Notes: generated by a model from the letters alone, not told the origin. 52,382 bases of DNA from an uncultured Bacteroidota bacterium (GCA_903905445.1 CAIVGO010000206.1:1-52382); one strand, 5' to 3'; positions 43,814 through 52,382 are shown, counted from the first letter of the stretch. A program made the numbers and translations.

Positions 43814-44212
43814 ATGGCCAGCATTTTTACCCGAATTGTCAACGGCGAGATTCCTTGCCATAAAATCGCTGAAACGGCCGATTATTTGGCGTTTTTGGAT
43901 GTACGTCCCGTTGCAATGGGCCATACCCTTTGTATCCCTAAGCAGGAAATCGATTATTTCTTTGATTTGGACGATGCTTTGTTGTCGGGTTTGATGTTGT
44001 TTGCCAAGCGTGTGGCGGTTGCTGTTAAAAAAGAAGTGCCTTGTTTGCGTTGCGGGGTGGCCGTTATTGGCCTGGAAGTTCCGCACGCGCATGTGCATGT
44101 GATTCCGATGAATTCAATGGCTGATATTGATTTTCAGCATAAATTGGATGTTGCGCCCGCTGATCTTGCGGCTTTGGCCAATCGGATCGCGGCCCAGGTA
44201 GATTTGACCTAG
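43814..44212 (+). CDS. HIT-family protein
   Basis: 132 residues. The nucleotide-binding histidine triad reads HAHVHVIPM (about 96-104), preceded by the usual DVRPVAMGHTLCIPKQEIDY and FTRIVNGEIPCHKIAE near the start. HIT proteins hydrolyse nucleotide conjugates such as adenosine phosphoramidate or dinucleoside polyphosphates; the substrate here is not known. It forms an apparent two-gene operon with greA, ended by the 44245-44279 hairpin. Confidence 0.93.
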   Translation: MASIFTRIVNGEIPCHKIAETADYLAFLDVRPVAMGHTLCIPKQEIDYFFDLDDALLSGLMLFAKRVAVAVKKEVPCLRCGVAVIGLEVPHAHVHVIPMNSMADIDFQHKLDVAPADLAALANRIAAQVDLT

Positions 44213-44236
44213 TTTTTATTTCTGTAAAATTTGCCT

Positions 44237-44279
44237 TATTTTTGAAACCCCGTTCGGAATCTAAGCCGGACGGGGTTTT
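44237..44279 (+). promoter_or_regulatory. Promoter-terminator overlap before the GH113-like gene
   Basis: TATTTTTG (44237-44244) matches TAnnTTTG exactly, with TTTT at the -33 position 19 bases earlier. A hairpin follows at once: AAACCCCGTTCGG (44245-44257) and CCGGACGGGGTTT (44266-44278, one bulged G), then T. It ends one base before the start codon of the next gene. It should terminate the greA-HIT transcript, while transcripts started here would lack part of the left arm. Confidence 0.55.
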
Positions 44280-45341
44280 ATGATGCGTTTACTGACCCTG
44301 TTTTGTCTTATTTGTAGTGTTTATGGCTTTGGTTGCAAGGATCATTCCGGGCATACCACCCGTATTGGCACAGCCGTTGCGCCCCCTGTTTTTCAGGGGG
44401 AGAAAATGAACGGTCTCACCTTTGTTGCGCCGCCCGAACCTTTTCCAAGCGATCCGATGCCTGCGGTTAAAGAAGTTGGTGCAAGCTGGATTGCCGTTGT
44501 GCCGTACGCATTTACCCGTATGGGGGTGCCGAATGTGCGTTTTAATGAGTCTGGTTCACATTGGTGGGGCGAACGACCGGAGGGCGTAAGAGAAACCATT
44601 CGGAAGGCTCATCAGGCAGGCATTAAAGTGATGCTCAAACCGCAGGTGTATGTACCGGGTGGCTGGACGGGTGCGCTGGATTTTAACACAGATGCTGATT
44701 GGGAATCGTGGGAATCAACTTACCGTTATTACATCCTGTATTTTGCTGAATTGGCCCAGGCGGAGCAGGCTGATTTGTTTTGTATCGGGACCGAATTTAA
44801 CCGGGCTATCTCCAAACGGCCCGCATATTGGCATGACTTGGTCCAAAAAATCAAAGAAAAATACCAAGGCAAATTAACCTACTCGGCCAACTGGGACGAT
44901 TGGGATCGGGTGCCGTTTTGGGCCGACTTAGATTATATTGGGCTTGGCGGCTATTTCCCTTTAGTAGAAGCACAAACGCCCTCGGTAGAAGCATTGAAGA
45001 CCGCCTGGAAACCGATCAAGGCGCGTATTGCGCAGTATTCGGCAGATCAACATCGACAGGTTTTATTTACAGAGTTTGGGTACCTGAGTGTGGATAGTTG
45101 CGGCTGGCGAAACTGGGAACTGGAGCGCGGTATTAATGACCGAGCAATTAATGAGCAGGCCCAAGCCAATTGTTATGAGGCACTATTTGCCACGTTTCAG
45201 CCAGAGCCCTGGTGGGCAGGCGGCTTTTTGTGGAAATGGTTTCCGAATATGCGCGGGCATGAAGGTTACCCCGAGCGGGATTATACGCCGCAGGGGAAAT
45301 TGGGGGCGGCTACTTTGCGCAAATGGTATGATGGGAAATAA
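44280..45341 (+). CDS. GH113-like glycoside hydrolase lipoprotein
   Basis: 353 residues. A lipoprotein signal (LLTLFCLICSVYGFGC, cysteine about residue 19) suggests outer-membrane or periplasmic anchoring. The TIM-barrel domain has two expected acidic residues: E in FCIGTEFN (about 173) and E in VLFTEFGY (about 264), and ends in WKWFPNMRG. GH113 enzymes include beta-mannanases; the true substrate is not established. ATG codons occur at 44280 and 44283. Its start lies right after a terminator hairpin. Confidence 0.75.
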   Translation: MMRLLTLFCLICSVYGFGCKDHSGHTTRIGTAVAPPVFQGEKMNGLTFVAPPEPFPSDPMPAVKEVGASWIAVVPYAFTRMGVPNVRFNESGSHWWGERPEGVRETIRKAHQAGIKVMLKPQVYVPGGWTGALDFNTDADWESWESTYRYYILYFAELAQAEQADLFCIGTEFNRAISKRPAYWHDLVQKIKEKYQGKLTYSANWDDWDRVPFWADLDYIGLGGYFPLVEAQTPSVEALKTAWKPIKARIAQYSADQHRQVLFTEFGYLSVDSCGWRNWELERGINDRAINEQAQANCYEALFATFQPEPWWAGGFLWKWFPNMRGHEGYPERDYTPQGKLGAATLRKWYDGK

Positions 45342-45415
45342 GTCAGGTTACGCATTTACCCACGATTTTTTTGATACTTGAAATTTTATCAAGGATGTGC
45401 GCTAACGTGTAAACT

Positions 45416-45454
45416 CTATTGGCGGGGTGACAGAAAAAGTCGCCCCGTCAATAG
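45416..45454. terminator. Bidirectional terminator between the GH113-like and Old Yellow Enzyme genes
   Basis: CTATTGGCGGGGTGAC (45416-45431) and GTCGCCCCGTCAATAG (45439-45454) pair over 16 positions with two G-T pairs and a 7-base loop. T-rich tracts occur on both sides farther out. The two genes converge here. Confidence 0.75.
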
Positions 45455-45490
45455 AATTTACGCATTTACACGGGCTTAAAGGAGGCTATG

Positions 45491-46579
45491 TTACCCTGCA
45501 TGTACCGGATAATCCGTGTATCCTGCGGCTTCAGCGGTATAAAACAAGTCCATTTTTAGTTCTTGATTGAGTGGCCAGCCGTTTTGCATTCTTTCCACCA
45601 AATCCGGGTTGTTGATAAAGGGTCGTCCAAACGCAATTAAATCAGCCAATCCGCTTTCTATGGCCGCTTCGGCACTTTTTTGGTTGAAACCGCCTGCGAG
45701 GATGATGGTATTTTTGAAATTATTGCGAATGGTTTGTTTGATTTCCAGGGGTACAGCTGGGGCCCCCATTGCGCTATGATCGACCAGGTGCATATAGACG
45801 AGGCCTAACTTGTTGAGCGAAGTAGATAAATAATCGTAGGTCGCATCAATTTCGGGATAATGGGGCATATCACTTGCCACGCCATAGGGCGAAACCCGAA
45901 TGCCCGTCTTTTCCTTTCCGATGGCCGATACGATTTCGGTAGCCACTTCGAGCACAAAACGCGCCCGATTTTCGATACTTCCGCCGTATCTATCTGTTCT
46001 GATGTTGCTGACTGGAGAGAGAAACTGTTCGAGCAAGTATCCATTTGCGCCATGCAGTTCAACCCCATCAAAACCGGCGGCGATGGCATTTTTAGCCGCC
46101 TGCACGTATTCTGCTCGGGTGCTTGCGATTTCGTCGTCGGTCATCGCCGAAGGAATCGGGAAGTCCTGCAGTTGCTTTGCGTCCGTCCAGGTTTGTCCTG
46201 CGGGTTTTACGGCAGAAGGGGCGAGGATTTTTGCGCCAGTTGGTAAATTGAGTTCATGGCTAATACGGCCGGTATGCATCAATTGTAAGAAAATTTTACC
46301 GCCTTTTTTATGGACGGCACTTGTGGTTTTTTTCCATCCTTCCACTTGTTCGGGGCTAAAAACACCCGGAATACGAGCATAACCCAATCCATTTGGAGCG
46401 GGTGTTGTGCCTTCTGTAATGATTAAACCGGCAGATGCACGTTGTTCGTAGTAGGTCGCCATCAGGTCATTGGGAATATTCCCAATTGCCCTAGAACGAG
46501 TTAAAGGGCACATTACTACCCGATTTTTTAAGGTTAAATGCCCCAAATGGTATTGACTAAATAAATTGGACGACTGCAT
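45491..46579 (-). CDS. Old Yellow Enzyme-family alkene reductase
   Basis: 362 residues. An FMN-dependent oxidoreductase that reduces activated double bonds, and often nitro or quinone compounds. Diagnostic parts are LKNRVVMCPLTRSRA (about 17-31), the active-site pattern GVELHGANGYLLEQFLSP (about 171-188; H175, N178 and Y180 for substrate binding and proton transfer), and GLADLIAFGRPFINNPDLVE near the end. It lies downstream of the small acidic protein gene on the same strand, 59 bases away. Confidence 0.93.
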   Translation of the reverse strand: MQSSNLFSQYHLGHLTLKNRVVMCPLTRSRAIGNIPNDLMATYYEQRASAGLIITEGTTPAPNGLGYARIPGVFSPEQVEGWKKTTSAVHKKGGKIFLQLMHTGRISHELNLPTGAKILAPSAVKPAGQTWTDAKQLQDFPIPSAMTDDEIASTRAEYVQAAKNAIAAGFDGVELHGANGYLLEQFLSPVSNIRTDRYGGSIENRARFVLEVATEIVSAIGKEKTGIRVSPYGVASDMPHYPEIDATYDYLSTSLNKLGLVYMHLVDHSAMGAPAVPLEIKQTIRNNFKNTIILAGGFNQKSAEAAIESGLADLIAFGRPFINNPDLVERMQNGWPLNQELKMDLFYTAEAAGYTDYPVHAG

Positions 46580-46638
46580 TCAATGAATATTTGATTTTGT
46601 GAAATAAAACAATCGGTTTATGTTCGGACGCAACAAGC

Positions 46639-46998
46639 CTATTCTCCTTGGTCTTCCTCGAGGTCATTGTGGTTATCGCCGCCGAGGCTGTAGTAGTTGT
46701 TTTCCTCGTCTTCATTTCCAATGATTTCGGCGTCATCATCTAGTTCACTGCCGGGGATATCCAGGTCGTCGCCGTATGGATCCTCCTTGAAGTCTTTTTC
46801 ATTTCGGATGCCAGCACGGTCAAATTCAGTTGATTCAACATGTCTGGAAATATCTTCCGGATCAATGTCTTTGTCTTCAATGTCGGTATTGTAAATGTCT
46901 TCGCTGGGCGGGTAAATGGGGTACCCTGGAAGTACATCCTTTTCTGAAATGTCTTTTTCGGGGGGTAATGGCGTTGATATATTTGTTTTTTTGAGCAT
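46639..46998 (-). CDS. Small acidic protein, conserved in Bacteroidota, function unknown
   Basis: 119 residues with no signal or membrane segment. Over a quarter of residues are Asp or Glu. Recognisable pieces are LPGYPIYPPSEDIYN (about 23-37), DIDPEDISR and DLDIPGSELDD, then GNEDEENNYYSLGGD at about 93-107. I recall similar short proteins in many Bacteroidota, but no function. Likely disordered and cytoplasmic. It lies 35 bases after the SOUL gene on the same strand, so they may share a transcript with the Old Yellow Enzyme gene. Confidence 0.6.
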   Translation of the reverse strand: MLKKTNISTPLPPEKDISEKDVLPGYPIYPPSEDIYNTDIEDKDIDPEDISRHVESTEFDRAGIRNEKDFKEDPYGDDLDIPGSELDDDAEIIGNEDEENNYYSLGGDNHNDLEEDQGE

Positions 46999-47033
46999 TT
47001 TTTGCGTATTAATCAGGTTAAAACGGGTATTTG

Positions 47034-47639
47034 TTATAGATTGGGGTTGTCCAAATCGACCGTAACAATAATTTCATTGCGTCGACCAAAAAGTTGGTAG
47101 GGCGGATTGTATCCTAATACACGAAAATGGCCAACCGATAGAATGGAAGCGGATTTGAGCGCATTTTCCAGTTTTTCCGAATATTTTTTAATGTCTTTTT
47201 CTGAAGCAAATCCACCGAAACGAATTGCCGCAACATACTCTTCGGGTTTTGTTTGAAGGAGTATCTCTTCGTTTTGTGGCTTGGGTAGATTGCTGGTGTT
47301 TAAAGTAGCAGGCATCACAAAACTCATGGTAGCGCTGGAATCATTTACCGCCATGTGCACCGGTGTCGTCATGGCTATTTTTTGCTTCTCCTCATTTCCA
47401 CCAAAAATATAGGCGGCGAGTTTTCTAAATCCATTGTTTCCCAATGATTTATAAGATTTTTCGGCAGAAAGGATGGTTGCCATGGTAACGGCGGGGTAAT
47501 ATCGGATTTCAAAGTCCTTTTCCGTGCGGATCACTTTATAGGCCTGCGTTTCCGTTTTCTTGGAGGAGATAACAGTGTAGGATTGAAAGAATAAAAATAG
47601 GAGAATTATTAGAGTCGTTATCATGATAAATGGTTTCAT
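47034..47639 (-). CDS. SOUL/HBP-family protein
   Basis: 201 residues from ATG 47639. One hydrophobic segment at about 5-22 (MITTLIILLFLFFQSYTV) acts as signal or anchor; the remainder is the SOUL domain: YKVIRTEKDFEIRYYPAVTM, KIAMTTPVHMAVND and SVGHFRVLGYNPPYQLFGRR. Some members bind heme, others are stress related. A TTG codon upstream was rejected. A consensus promoter box lies 25 bases before the start. Confidence 0.85.
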   Translation of the reverse strand: MKPFIMITTLIILLFLFFQSYTVISSKKTETQAYKVIRTEKDFEIRYYPAVTMATILSAEKSYKSLGNNGFRKLAAYIFGGNEEKQKIAMTTPVHMAVNDSSATMSFVMPATLNTSNLPKPQNEEILLQTKPEEYVAAIRFGGFASEKDIKKYSEKLENALKSASILSVGHFRVLGYNPPYQLFGRRNEIIVTVDLDNPNL

Positions 47640-47663
47640 CGCTATCGTTGTGAGATCAAAACA

Positions 47664-47671
47664 CAAAGATA
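47664..47671 (-). promoter_or_regulatory. Promoter element for the SOUL gene
   Basis: TATCTTTG on the minus strand matches TAnnTTTG exactly, 25 bases before the start codon. No clear -33 box was seen. Confidence 0.5.
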
Positions 47672-47745
47672 GCGGTGATGTTTGCGCGACGGCTTACATA
47701 CTTTTCTAAAATATTTGCATAAATCACTGGTTAATAGACTTGGCT

Positions 47746-48837
47746 TTATACTTTTTGGGCTAAAGCGGCTTCCTTAGCCATTGTTTGCAAGCGTTTAAAA
47801 TGTGCCCAAATTCCACCGAAATAACTTGTATAGTGGGGATAAATTCCGTTCTTGTTCAAAATTGGGTACATTTTTCGGTTTATTTCAGGGTAAACAAGGT
47901 GGTGCACCTGCGGAAATAGATGGTGCGCAACATGATTGTTAAACCCTCCTAAAATAAAGTTTGCAATAGGGCTAAAAGGATGAATATCGTTGGAACTTTC
48001 AATTTGATTCATCAGCCACGATTGCTGAATTTGCCCATCGGGGCCCACTTTTGGATAACAAATGCCTTGCACATGGTGGGTAATTAAAAACGTAAATAGT
48101 ATAAAAACAGACTGGAATACGTGCATACTTAAAAACGCAGCGATAACCAGTGTCCAACTTAAAGGGCTGAAATAAAATGGAATAACTAATAAGTAGATCA
48201 GGTAAATTGCCTTTCGTCCCCAAAAAAACAGGCTATAATGACCTTTTTTTCGCGCATACCTATTTTCAGCGCTATAAAAAACGCGAACGTCTTTCACTAA
48301 AATCCAATACAGCGAATAAATTGAGTACGCGAAAGGAGCGTACCAATGCTGATATCGATGAAACCAGTAATGTGGACTGTCGGGCAGGATGCGGATCAGG
48401 TTGGATAATTTCAAGTCGGGGTCAAAGCCGGGGACATTGGGTGCAAAATGATGTTCGCGCACATGCCGGTCGCGCCACGCAATGCCATCCGCGCCGAGTA
48501 GCGCAAAAATGCCGATAAACCCGTAGTCGTTGTATCGTTTGTTGGAAAATACGGTTTGATGGGCAAAATCATGGCCAAAATTGAAGGCTAACAGCACACT
48601 GGAAAGGCCAACCAGAATATATCCAGCAAATAATACCGGTACCGTATGCGTAAACAGGAGTGCAAGGTAACTCAGCACGAATATTCCACCCCAAAGTAAG
48701 GCCTTCACAGAAAGGTACCACCCCAATCGGAGCCGCGATGGCGCAACCAAGGCGGCGGTTTCCTGATAGAGCAGGGCCAATAGTTTGTTGTCTTCCGGAA
48801 CAATCAGGTGCTTACCGCGCATAGGGGATCGGTGCAT
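47746..48837 (-). CDS. Membrane fatty-acid desaturase (second of a tandem pair)
   Basis: 363 residues with about four hydrophobic helices. The three histidine boxes of the di-iron family are clear: HDFAH (about 89-93), HVREHH (about 125-130) and NNHVAHHLFP near the C-terminus. These enzymes insert double bonds into acyl chains of membrane lipids; no cytochrome b5 domain is present, so ferredoxin or similar is the likely donor. Position of the double bond is unknown. Its start overlaps the end of the upstream desaturase by 26 bases, so the pair is probably translationally coupled. Confidence 0.9.
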   Translation of the reverse strand: MHRSPMRGKHLIVPEDNKLLALLYQETAALVAPSRLRLGWYLSVKALLWGGIFVLSYLALLFTHTVPVLFAGYILVGLSSVLLAFNFGHDFAHQTVFSNKRYNDYGFIGIFALLGADGIAWRDRHVREHHFAPNVPGFDPDLKLSNLIRILPDSPHYWFHRYQHWYAPFAYSIYSLYWILVKDVRVFYSAENRYARKKGHYSLFFWGRKAIYLIYLLVIPFYFSPLSWTLVIAAFLSMHVFQSVFILFTFLITHHVQGICYPKVGPDGQIQQSWLMNQIESSNDIHPFSPIANFILGGFNNHVAHHLFPQVHHLVYPEINRKMYPILNKNGIYPHYTSYFGGIWAHFKRLQTMAKEAALAQKV

Positions 48838-49909
48838 AATGCTGATAACGCCCCATTTTTTTTAGAAAACGAAAATGTGCGGCTAAGGATTGACTATAGG
48901 ACATTTCCATGTAAGATAAACCGTGTTTGCGCGCAGTTTCCCGGAAAATGGGCATCAGTTTGAGGTAATGCACATGGGAAACATTGGGCAATAAATGGTG
49001 CACCGCATGCGCATTGAATCCGCCGAGCGTCCAGTTAAGCAAAACACTGTCCGGATTGTAATCTACAGAAGTAGCCATTTGCAGTGTCGGCCAACTCATG
49101 TTGATTTTATGGTTTTTATCCGGAATGGGGTGCGCCACAAAGTCCGAGAGGTGTGAAACCGACAATCCGCCCACAAAGACGACCGAAACGATAAAATGGT
49201 TGAGTAAAAATGCCCAAAGCACAGGCTCCCAGCCGAAAGGCAACAGCCAAATCGGCAGCACGATCATATAGCCGATGTACAATATTTTGTACAAAACCAG
49301 TTTGAATACCTCCACGGGCGGAATTACCACTTTAATGGTTCTGCTGGAAAAATGAAAAAGCAGGAGTATTTCCCGAAAGAAAAACCAGTTGAGGGAGTAC
49401 AAAAGGTATAAAAAAGGCGCATAAATGTATTGAAACCGATGAAACCATCTAAGCGGTTGCGATTCGGTCATGCGAAACAAAGGATTGTTCAATACATCAA
49501 TATCGCTTCCTTCCACATTGGTATAGAGGTGGTGCGATTCGTTATGGTTTTTGCCCCACACATAGGCATTGTTCCCCTGGAGGTTAAAACTGAGTGAAAA
49601 CAGCACTTTGTTCCAGAATTTACTTTTTACAGCCACCCCGTGTACTGCATCGTGCGAAATATTGAAGGCGGTAAGCAACACCGACAAACCCATCAATAAA
49701 TAAAAAGTATAAAACCCGGCTACGGTAGTGCTGGTAATCATCAATCCGTAAAACAGGAAATCTAATCCGAAGTAAAGGGCAATTTTTATCCACATGATAT
49801 AATTGCCCGATTTTTCCAGACTGTTTTCCTGAAAATACTGATCTACGCGCTCCTGCAGTTCTTTATAAAAATCAGAACCTTCGTCTTTACTGAATTGGAG
49901 TTTGTTCAT
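48812..49909 (-). CDS. Membrane fatty-acid desaturase (first of a tandem pair)
   Basis: 365 residues, similar in plan to its neighbour. Histidine boxes are HDAVH (about 86-90), HNESHH (about 122-127) and NAHAVHHLLP near the end, with about four hydrophobic helices between. The pair looks like an old duplication with considerable divergence. The regioselectivity is unknown. Its promoter was not found; a CATTGC-GTCT-GCAATG inverted repeat lies about 35 bases upstream (about 49946-49961). Confidence 0.9.
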   Translation of the reverse strand: MNKLQFSKDEGSDFYKELQERVDQYFQENSLEKSGNYIMWIKIALYFGLDFLFYGLMITSTTVAGFYTFYLLMGLSVLLTAFNISHDAVHGVAVKSKFWNKVLFSLSFNLQGNNAYVWGKNHNESHHLYTNVEGSDIDVLNNPLFRMTESQPLRWFHRFQYIYAPFLYLLYSLNWFFFREILLLFHFSSRTIKVVIPPVEVFKLVLYKILYIGYMIVLPIWLLPFGWEPVLWAFLLNHFIVSVVFVGGLSVSHLSDFVAHPIPDKNHKINMSWPTLQMATSVDYNPDSVLLNWTLGGFNAHAVHHLLPNVSHVHYLKLMPIFRETARKHGLSYMEMSYSQSLAAHFRFLKKMGRYQHYAPIPYAR

Positions 49910-50056
49910 GGCCGTTCTATTTCTTTACTAGCAAGATAAAACATCATTGCGTCTGCAATGTCTACCACCAAACTTTCAAAATGGATGATTTTAGAGGGTG
50001 CGAACGTTGAGATTGATCAACTTAGAGTCTGCGAAAAATATAATTTTTTACAGGCT

Positions 50057-52039
50057 CTAATACGCCAGTAATTTTTCAATCGTTTGTTTCATCCGCTCCA
50101 CCGGGAAGAAATTCTGCTCCAAGGGAATTGCAAAAGGAACCGGTGTGTCCAAACTGGCTGCCCGCATGACCGGAGCATCCAAATGTTCAAACAAGTTTTC
50201 GGTGATCCAGGCCGCTATTTCACCGCCAATGCCACCAAAAAGGGTGTCCTCATGTAAAATCAATACACGGTTGGTCTTTTTTACCGTGTTGGTAATGGCT
50301 TCATAATCAAGCGGTACCAACGAGCGCAGGTCAATAATATCGGCATCTAACTGCATTTCATCGGCTACCTTTTCTGCCCAGCGGCAACCCAGTCCATAGG
50401 TCAGGATGCTCAGTTGTTGGCCATCGCGCACTTTGCGGGCTTTGCCGATTTCAACCGTATAAAAACCATCGGGAATTGGGCCGCTTTCCGAGCGATAGAG
50501 TCCTTTGTGCTCGAAATACATGACCGGATTGGGATCTTCAAATGCTGCCAACAACAAACCTTTGGCGTCGTAGGGCGTGCTTGGATACACTACTTTTAGT
50601 CCCGGAACATGGGTAAACCAGGCTTCGTTGCTTTGGGAGTGAAAGGGGCCCGCGCCCGTACCCCCGCCCGTGGGCATGCGTACGACCACATCGGCCGCTT
50701 GTCCCCAGCGCCAGTGCAATTTGGCCAGGTTATTTACAATTTGGTTGAATCCGCAGGTGACAAAATCGGCAAACTGCATTTCCACCATACTTTTCATGCC
50801 TTTCAGGCTCAATCCGAGGCTAATGCCCACGATCGCGCTTTCGCACAAGGGGGTGTTGCGCACGCGGTCCTTGCCAAACAAATCTACAAATCCCTGGGTA
50901 ATTTTGAAAACACCGCCGTAATCGGCAATATCCTGTCCCATGAGCACCAGCGATGGATGACGCTGCATGGCCTCGCGCAAGCCTTCCGAAATGCCATCGA
51001 TGAAGCGCAAATCGCGTTCCGCACCGGTTGGTTGAATGGCGGTATTGTGAAAAGGTGCATACACATCGGCCAATTCTTCCTCGGTATTGGGAATTGGTTC
51101 GGGCTCATTGAACATCACATCCACGGCATCTTGTACCGTTTGTTTGTATGTTTTACGCAGGTTTTCGGCATACGCTTCGGTCAGGATACCTTCTTTGAGC
51201 AGCCATTTTTCAAAATTATCGAGCGGGTCTTTTTGAGCCCATGCGTCCATCATTTCCTGGGGCACATATTTGGTGCCGCTGGCTTCTTCGTGCCCGCGCA
51301 TGCGGAAGGTGACGCATTCGAGCAGGAATGGTTCTGGGTTTTCGCGGAGTTCGGCGGCCACTTTTTGCAAGGTGGAATATACTTCCAGGATGTTATTGCC
51401 ATCAATTTTGGCACCGCGCATGCCGTAACCGTGTGCGCGATCGACCAAATCTTTGCAGGCGTATTGTTCGCTGGGCAGCGTTGAGAGGCCGTAACCGTTA
51501 TTTTCAATGACAAAAATAACGGGTAGTTTCCACACGGAAGCTACATTGAGCGCTTCGTGGAATTCGCCCTGGCTGGTGGCACCTTCGCCGGTAAATGCGA
51601 GCGAAACGCGGCCTTCTTGTTTGAGTTTGTGGGCCATGGCCACACCCGCAGCGAGGGAAAGTTGCGGACCGAGGTGGGAAATCATGCCTACAATATGGTG
51701 TTCCATTGCGCCAAAGTGGAAAGAACGGTCGCGGGCTTTGGTGTAGCCGAGGCGTTTGCCCTGCCATTGGCAAAACAGGCGGTCGAGCGGCATATCGCGG
51801 GCGGTAAATACGCCCAAATTGCGGTGCATGGTAAAAATGACTTCATCCGGCAACAAGGCGGTGGCTGCACCCACGGCGATTGCTTCCTGTCCGATGCCGC
51901 TAAACCATTTGGATATTTTGCCCTGGCGCAGCAGGTTGAGCATTTTTTCTTCAATGAGCCGGGGTTTTACCAATTGCTCATACAGGTGCAGGAGGGTTTC
52001 TTTTTTGAAGCCTTTTTTATTGTATTTGATCAGGGACAT
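50057..52039 (-). CDS. 2-oxoacid dehydrogenase E1, fused alpha and beta subunits
   Basis: 660 residues from ATG 52039 (MSLIKYNKKGFKKETLLHLY). The alpha part (about 1-330) has the thiamine-diphosphate motif GEGATSQGEFHEALNVASVW with IENN (about 151-181); the beta part (about 350-660) shows GQDIADYGGVFKITQGF and a C-terminal transketolase-like half. In other bacteria the two are separate subunits; fused forms are common in Bacteroidota. Branched-chain oxoacid or pyruvate specificity cannot be separated by eye, although the branched-chain type is most likely. E2 and E3 genes are not in the window. An in-frame upstream extension to 52171 is rejected as His/Pro/Ala-rich low complexity. Confidence 0.9.
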   Translation of the reverse strand: MSLIKYNKKGFKKETLLHLYEQLVKPRLIEEKMLNLLRQGKISKWFSGIGQEAIAVGAATALLPDEVIFTMHRNLGVFTARDMPLDRLFCQWQGKRLGYTKARDRSFHFGAMEHHIVGMISHLGPQLSLAAGVAMAHKLKQEGRVSLAFTGEGATSQGEFHEALNVASVWKLPVIFVIENNGYGLSTLPSEQYACKDLVDRAHGYGMRGAKIDGNNILEVYSTLQKVAAELRENPEPFLLECVTFRMRGHEEASGTKYVPQEMMDAWAQKDPLDNFEKWLLKEGILTEAYAENLRKTYKQTVQDAVDVMFNEPEPIPNTEEELADVYAPFHNTAIQPTGAERDLRFIDGISEGLREAMQRHPSLVLMGQDIADYGGVFKITQGFVDLFGKDRVRNTPLCESAIVGISLGLSLKGMKSMVEMQFADFVTCGFNQIVNNLAKLHWRWGQAADVVVRMPTGGGTGAGPFHSQSNEAWFTHVPGLKVVYPSTPYDAKGLLLAAFEDPNPVMYFEHKGLYRSESGPIPDGFYTVEIGKARKVRDGQQLSILTYGLGCRWAEKVADEMQLDADIIDLRSLVPLDYEAITNTVKKTNRVLILHEDTLFGGIGGEIAAWITENLFEHLDAPVMRAASLDTPVPFAIPLEQNFFPVERMKQTIEKLLAY

Positions 52040-52382
52040 GCGCTGTGGTGGTGCGTGCAGTGTGCGTGCCTGTGGGTGCGCTTGTGCTTGCGAGTGTGGA
52101 CTTGCGTGAGGATGTGAGTGTACGCCAGCGCACATTCGTGGTAATGTGCAATGTAACCACGCAATGAACACTCACCTCTATCGCGTCAGCGGCGGCGCAC
52201 CGCATGCGCGCAGGGTGGTGCACACGGCGGCGGAATGGGACGGTTGGTGGCTTGGTCAATCTGTACCGACACGCCGGTGCGCGGGCCGTGCTTGCTCAGT
52301 CGATGTTCGTCAATATTCTCATAGCATGCTTTCGTATTCTCTTCTTTGTATTCTTCTTCTCCTTCTCCTTCTTGACCTCATC
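52040..52382. other. GC-rich low-complexity stretch upstream of the E1 gene
   Basis: About 340 bases without a convincing gene. The part 52043-52130 on the plus strand is biased to GTG, GCG and TGC-type words, and the last 45 bases are pyrimidine-rich (TTCTTC and CTCCTTC words). No TAnnTTTG box for the E1 gene was found. Short open frames here have no recognisable protein. Confidence 0.5.

Noticed and set aside
45348-45469. 12-bp direct repeat TTACGCATTTAC flanking a hairpin (45348-45359 and 45458-45469), considered as attachment sites or a small mobile element
   Set aside because: No integrase or transposase is near, the enclosed DNA holds only a terminator, and one 12-bp repeat over this distance can arise by chance.
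52040-52171. His/Pro-rich N-terminal extension of the E1 protein as a metal-binding leader
   Set aside because: It is a chance translation of GT/GC-rich low-complexity DNA; the family start lies at 52039.

Overview
The window is a chromosomal segment of a Bacteroidota bacterium. The evidence is the -7 promoter motif TAnnTTTG at many gene starts, the lack of Shine-Dalgarno sequences, a large TonB-linked receptor with an N-terminal carboxypeptidase-regulatory-like domain, a PorV/PorQ-family protein, a probable type IX (T9SS) sorting domain, a zinc-ligand-poor L36, a long zinc-free S14 and a fused E1 alpha/beta dehydrogenase. Saprospiria or Chitinophagia would fit, but that placement is a guess. 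No phage, insertion sequence, CRISPR array or integrase was seen.

Layout. 1-4.2 kb: partial metG and an HD-domain gene (minus strand), then an HtrA-type periplasmic protease and a DUF4340-like protein (plus strand). 4.27-21.3 kb: the complete S10-spc-alpha ribosomal cluster on the minus strand, rpsJ to rplQ in canonical order with secY, map, infA, rpmJ and rpoA inside. Its spacers hold several inverted repeats (one with a T-run), short tandem repeats and one exact Bacteroidota-type promoter in front of rplP. L17 has a long acidic tail and S3 a long Gly/Arg tail. 21.5-23.1 kb: recO overlapping a MtfA-like membrane protein that has lost its HExxH zinc motif. 23.2 kb: tRNA-Phe(GAA). 23.4-28.2 kb: lpxK, glgB, a Crp/Fnr regulator and a membrane-anchored GH73-type glucosaminidase.

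28.4-30.5 kb: an ECF sigma factor followed by a protein joining a duplicated cytoplasmic motif, one membrane helix and a C-terminal beta-barrel-like region, which looks like a sigma-regulator/envelope pair. 30.5-33.9 kb: TlpA-like thioredoxin, a small exported protein and a D-2-hydroxyacid dehydrogenase. 33.97-43.1 kb: the most distinctive block, a 1219-residue TonB-dependent receptor, a 1380-residue secreted protein with calcium-type repeats and a C-terminal sorting-like domain, and a PorV-family beta-barrel protein. These three may form one surface system.

43.1-45.3 kb: greA with a promoter-terminator leader, a HIT protein and a GH113-like lipoprotein. 45.5-52.4 kb (minus strand): Old Yellow Enzyme, a small acidic conserved protein, a SOUL-family protein, two overlapping fatty-acid desaturases and a fused 2-oxoacid dehydrogenase E1. 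The desaturases and the E1 (possible branched-chain acyl precursor supply) suggest local membrane-lipid tuning, but that link is inference.

The strongest candidates for something new are the receptor/secreted protein/PorV triad, the sigma factor-barrel fusion pair, and the greA leader that resembles in layout the E. coli GraL arrangement.
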